From: Arthrobacter cheniae
Lineage (GTDB): Bacteria > Actinomycetota > Actinomycetes > Actinomycetales > Micrococcaceae
Direction: 5' to 3'
DNA length: 64,000 nucleotides
Assembly (NCBI RefSeq): GCF_003602275.1
Contig: NZ_QZVT01000001.1
Location: 526,567 to 590,566, forward strand
In this document: piece after piece, positions 61,097 to 64,000 of the stretch
How the letters are laid out: every line of letters starts with the position of its first letter
Position numbering within the stretch: position 1 is the stretch's first letter
Notes under the pieces: generated by a model
What the model saw: only the letters and a program-made list of their open reading frames with translations
Databases searched by the model: none
Told to the model about the DNA's origin: nothing
Translations under genes and position numbers: made by a program

Positions 61097-62080
61097 TCAG
61101 CGCTGCACAGCTACGGCAGGAGCGGCTGCGCGTGCATCGCGGCGCCGCCAGTAGGCGGCCAGGGCAGCCCCCGAGACGTTGTGCCAGACGGAGAAGATGG
61201 CCGCGGGCAGGGCCGCCTCCGGTGTCAGGTACGTCCGGGCCAGGCCCGCGGCCAGTCCGGAGTTCTGCATGCCGACCTCTATCGCCGTCGTCCTCCTCGC
61301 CGCGACGGGAAGCTTGAACAGACGCGCGGCACCGTATCCCAGGGCGTAGCCGAGGCCGTTGTGCAGGATCACCGCGGCAAGGACGAGGAGCCCGGCCGAG
61401 AAGATGATCCCGGCACTGCCGGACACCACGGCGATCACCACCACCGTGATGGCTCCCACCGAGATCCAGGGGAGCGCGGGAAGGAGCGTCGCGACGAGCC
61501 GGGGCAGGAAGTACCGGACGGCGAGGCCCACGATGACCGGGATCAGCACGATCTGGAGGATGGACAGGCCGATGGCGGCGGCATCTACGGGCATGTACTG
61601 ACCCGCGAGCCAGAGCGTGAGCAGCGGCGTCAGCACCGGAGCGAGGATCGTGGACACCGAGGTCATCGCGACGGACAGTGCCACGTCGCCGCGCGCGAGG
61701 TAGGAGACCACGTTGGAGGCCGTCCCGCCGGGGCAGCACCCCACGAGGATGACGCCGGCGGCGAGGGCCGGCGGAAGCCCGAGTGCCATCGAGACGACCC
61801 ACCCGATCGACGGCATGATCACGAACTGCGCCACCACCCCGATCACGACGGGGATGGGTCGCTTGCCGATCAGTGCGAAGTCCACCGGCGTGAGGGTCAG
61901 GCCCATCCCGAACATGATCACTCCGAGCAGCGGATTGACCAGTGGACCGAGTCCCGCGAAGGATGCGGGAGTGAGGACGGCCACGAGTCCGCCGGCCAGG
62001 ATCAGCAACGGGAACAGCGTCACGGCGATCCTTGCGCTGCGTTCTTCGGCAGCCTTCGGCTGCGGGGAATTGTTACTCAT
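61097..62080 (-). CDS. Bile acid:sodium symporter (BASS) family transporter
   Basis: A 327-residue permease with about ten membrane helices. The conserved segments are LGVIMFGMGLTLTPVDF, GVILVGCCPGGTASNVVSYL and TTAIEVGMQNSGLAAGLA. The sodium-binding pattern fits the YocS/PanS group, whose known members move organic anions such as 2-keto acids or bile acids with Na+. Substrate is not determinable. The nitroreductase gene begins 128 bp downstream on the same strand. Confidence 0.88.
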   Translation of the reverse strand: MSNNSPQPKAAEERSARIAVTLFPLLILAGGLVAVLTPASFAGLGPLVNPLLGVIMFGMGLTLTPVDFALIGKRPIPVVIGVVAQFVIMPSIGWVVSMALGLPPALAAGVILVGCCPGGTASNVVSYLARGDVALSVAMTSVSTILAPVLTPLLTLWLAGQYMPVDAAAIGLSILQIVLIPVIVGLAVRYFLPRLVATLLPALPWISVGAITVVVIAVVSGSAGIIFSAGLLVLAAVILHNGLGYALGYGAARLFKLPVAARRTTAIEVGMQNSGLAAGLARTYLTPEAALPAAIFSVWHNVSGAALAAYWRRRDARAAAPAVAVQR

Positions 62081-62182
62081 GGTTAACGGGATATCACGTG
62101 CTCCCCCGCGGCCCGCACTGTTACAGTGGCTGACACCCCGAAGGCAAGGGTACTTAGTTCCTCACTGACGGCAGGTAGGACA

Positions 62183-62518
62183 ATGGCGACGACCGACAGG
62201 AAATTCACTGCTACCGAGGAGTCGACGAGCAAGCATCCCCACGACTGGGGCCGGGCGATGTCCGTGGCGATCTGCCGCCTGACGGACATGGCGCGGGAGG
62301 CAGGCGACCCGGTACACGACGAAGCATTGATCGGCGAGGACCTCCACCTCTTCGTCGAGGACACCCACGACGGCGTCAGCATCACGATGTCGTGGACGCC
62401 CCGAGAGCGGGCCGCCCTTCCCCCGGCGACTCCCACCTCCGAGGACGGCCCGGAGCACGGCGCATCGGGCGAACGGTTCGATCCGACCGGCGGCAGCACC
62501 GCAGGGTTGGGTCAGTAG
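62183..62518 (+). CDS. Hypothetical protein, 111 residues
   Basis: A soluble, acidic protein (MATTDRKFTATEESTSKHPH, then a helix AMSVAICRLTDMAREAGD and two strands LHLFVEDTHDGVSITMSW) with a disordered C-terminal tail. The ATG follows GGTAGGA by 3 nt. I do not recognise the family. It faces the divergent BASS gene and is followed 102 bp later by a DUF6480 gene. Confidence 0.55.
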   Translation: MATTDRKFTATEESTSKHPHDWGRAMSVAICRLTDMAREAGDPVHDEALIGEDLHLFVEDTHDGVSITMSWTPRERAALPPATPTSEDGPEHGASGERFDPTGGSTAGLGQ

Positions 62519-62620
62519 CGAAAAGCAGCCGGCCTCGCATGCCCCTGGATCAGTAAGCAGACTGATGATTTCCGGCGTAGTGTTGCAGGAAATTACACGG
62601 CGAACCACGTGGAGGACAGT

Positions 62621-62887
62621 ATGAGTGAGAAGCGCCCGGATCCCTCGAATGCGGGAAACCCCGATCCGATCGAAAACAACATCACCGGCCTCGAGCCAGG
62701 AGGCGGCGTGCCACCGGGCGAAACACCTCCGGGCGAGGCCAGCACCACCTGGCAGCAGGGACATGCCGACGATGAAACCCCGTCACGCGGCCTTCAGGGA
62801 GTGTGGCTCGGCATGATCGGGCTGATCGTGCTGCTCGTGCTGGTATTCATCGTCGGAAACATCGTCGGCCTCTTCAACATGTTCTGA
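62621..62887 (+). CDS. DUF6480-like small membrane protein
   Basis: An 88-residue protein with a Pro/Gly-rich N-terminal half (NPDPIENNITGLEPGGGVPP) and one C-terminal membrane helix (about 64-85), resembling the DUF6480 family of actinobacteria. The ATG has GGAGG 5 nt upstream. Function unknown. It ends in a shared strong hairpin with the convergent PRC-barrel gene. Confidence 0.72.
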   Translation: MSEKRPDPSNAGNPDPIENNITGLEPGGGVPPGETPPGEASTTWQQGHADDETPSRGLQGVWLGMIGLIVLLVLVFIVGNIVGLFNMF

Positions 62888-62900
62888 TCTCTTGGTAAGC

Positions 62901-62938
62901 GAAAGCCCCCACCCGCCGGCCGGCGGATGGGGGCTTTC
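62901..62938. terminator. Bidirectional terminator
   Basis: GAAAGCCCCCA and its complement TGGGGGCTTTC pair perfectly and continue, after one A-C mismatch, into CCGCCGG/CCGGCGG. The hairpin stands between two convergent genes, 13 nt after one stop and 22 nt after the other. The flanking T and A residues of the stem allow read-off in both directions. Confidence 0.85.
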
Positions 62939-62960
62939 GTCCGTGCGGCGGAAATCCGCG

Positions 62961-63284
62961 CTAGGACGCCGCTTCGTCGCGCAGGCGGTAGTAGTCGATC
63001 AGCGCCGACTCCTCCTCGGGCGAGAGTTCGACGCTGCTGACGGCGTCGGGCGCGTCCGTGATCATGTTCTTCGTCCAGGCGAGGTGCAGGTCATCGCCCT
63101 CGAACCGGGAGTTCGCCAGGGGCACGTAGTGCTTGCGCGAGTTCAGCAGACCCAGTGACACCGTGACCCAGGCGGGGATACCCGATTCCTTCTCGAGGTG
63201 CACGTCGTTCACGTCTCCGAGCTTCTTGCCCTTGCTGTCCCAGGCGACAGCCGCCTGGAGCTTGTTGATTTCTGCCTGAGACAT
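62961..63284 (-). CDS. PRC-barrel domain protein
   Basis: A 107-residue protein with a PRC-barrel-like core: AWDSKGKKLGDVNDVHLEKE and WVTVSLGLLNSRKHYVPLAN. Such small proteins in actinobacteria are often stress-linked; PRC barrels bind RNA or protein partners. The ATG is preceded by a GAAGGGAAG box. It lies 80 bp downstream of the iron-siderophore binding-protein gene. Confidence 0.82.
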   Translation of the reverse strand: MSQAEINKLQAAVAWDSKGKKLGDVNDVHLEKESGIPAWVTVSLGLLNSRKHYVPLANSRFEGDDLHLAWTKNMITDAPDAVSSVELSPEEESALIDYYRLRDEAAS

Positions 63285-63364
63285 CGGCTTCCCTTCGGTG
63301 GAGGAGGATTGGTTCGCTCCCCATTCCAGCCCAGATACTGCCTGGGGGCAATCAGGATCCGGCG

Positions 63365-64000
63365 TCAGGCCTTGTCCGCGGCTTCACCGAGCATCGGCAG
63401 GAAGCGGTCCAGCGCCCACACCAGGCTCAGCGGATTGGCCGCGGAGATGGAGAGCGTCAGCGTGTTGTCACTGTCCGCGACGAGTGCGCCCTTCGAGACG
63501 GCGGGGATCTGCGCGAGCAGCGGATCGGCGGAGATGGCCTCCTTGGTGGCCTCGTCCGGCACCCAGGTCACGAAGATGTCCGAATCCAGTTCATTGGCAC
63601 GCTCGGCCGACCACGGGATGAAGAACTCCTCGGAGCCCGTGGTGTTGTCGGTGACGACATCGGCCTGGACCATGCCGAGCTCGGTCAGGAAGCGGGGGCG
63701 GTTGTCGTTCGCGGTGTACACGCTCACGCCGTCCGCACTGGCCGGTTCGAGGTTGCCGTAGATGAAGGTCTTGCCCTCGAGTTGCGGATACTCGGCGGCG
63801 GCGTCTGCGATCGCCCCCTCCGTCTCCGACACGAGCTGCTCGGCATCCTCGGACAGGCCGAGCGCCTCACCGATGATGCGCGTCGAATCCTGCCAGGCCG
63901 TGCCGTAGGCCACTTCAGGGTAGGCGACGACCGGCGCGATCTTGCTGAGGGTGTCGTAGTCCTCCTGCGACAGACCGGAGTAGGCGGCAAGGATCACGTC
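63365..64000 (-). CDS. Iron-siderophore ABC transporter substrate-binding protein (3' part)
   Basis: The visible 211 residues form the C-terminal two thirds of a FecB/FepB-like periplasmic-binding-fold protein (DVILAAYSGLSQEDYDTLSK at the window edge, KTFIYGNLEPASADGVSVYT, and ANPLSLVWALDRFLPML near the end). The gene starts beyond base 64000. It should capture ferric siderophores outside the cell as a lipoprotein. The siderophore permease operon at 47-51 kb has no such gene, so this protein may serve it. Confidence 0.85.
   Translation of the reverse strand, partial: DVILAAYSGLSQEDYDTLSKIAPVVAYPEVAYGTAWQDSTRIIGEALGLSEDAEQLVSETEGAIADAAAEYPQLEGKTFIYGNLEPASADGVSVYTANDNRPRFLTELGMVQADVVTDNTTGSEEFFIPWSAERANELDSDIFVTWVPDEATKEAISADPLLAQIPAVSKGALVADSDNTLTLSISAANPLSLVWALDRFLPMLGEAADKA

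Overview
The window reads as chromosomal DNA of a high-GC Gram-positive actinobacterium, most likely Micrococcaceae (Arthrobacter and relatives). The evidence is the uniform high GC of the coding DNA, an S14-L33-L28 ribosomal cluster of the cysteine-poor type, an actinobacterial dCTP deaminase, an LpqY-SugABC-type sugar importer, ANTAR, DUF4235 and DUF6480 proteins, a CopD-CtaG fusion, and many apparently leaderless genes (a -10 hexamer ending 6-7 nt before the start codon). I see no transposase, integrase, phage gene or CRISPR array. This looks like stable core and shell chromosome.

Layout. 0.1-3.2 kb: TPP riboswitch and the ykoEDC ECF transporter for thiamine precursor. 3.3-9 kb: DUF4235 protein, CycA-type amino-acid permease, a pterin dehydratase-glyoxalase fusion, an FAD monooxygenase and a YbdK/GCS2 carboxylate-amine ligase. 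9.1-14.4 kb: an AsnB-like amidotransferase, GAF-ANTAR regulator, stand-alone cytochrome oxidase subunit I with a small membrane protein, and a single-domain response regulator. 14.5-17 kb: a YcaO protein beside a NodB-fold protein. 17-23.4 kb: six-gene Mrp (mnhABCDEFG) Na+/H+ antiporter operon with fused A and B subunits. 23.5-28.6 kb: MFS permease, dcd, tryptophan 2,3-dioxygenase, a protealysin-like protease with its emfourin inhibitor, tRNA-Gly(CCC) and panD. 28.7-33.3 kb: complete sugar ABC importer (binding protein, two permeases, ATPase).

33.4-40.4 kb: small and membrane proteins, a PRISE-type reductase, and a CopD-CtaG / thioredoxin-NHL pair that probably serves copper handling or oxidase assembly. 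40.5-41.8 kb: HU and the rpmB-rpmG-rpsN cluster behind a 7-bp dyad. 42-47 kb: GlgC-like protein with a degenerate active-site motif, MarR regulator, SGNH hydrolase, lipid kinase, and an M23 peptidase behind a c-di-AMP (ydaO) riboswitch. 47.4-51.5 kb: siderophore uptake operon (two FecCD permeases, ATPase, siderophore-interacting reductase) behind an iron box. 51.6-62.1 kb: redox enzymes, YihY membrane protein, MASE1 histidine kinase and a BASS symporter. 62.1-64 kb: small proteins and the 3' part of an iron-siderophore binding protein that runs off the edge.

The points I consider most worth following are: the protealysin gene, whose only sensible start is an ATC codon placed behind a Shine-Dalgarno; the YcaO/NodB-fold pair with no precursor peptide or partner protein; the YbdK plus AsnO pair, which may make a capped or amidated small peptide; and a 39-codon leaderless ORF ending in CKRKWC. 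Protein functions were assigned by eye from motifs and remembered families; no database search was run.
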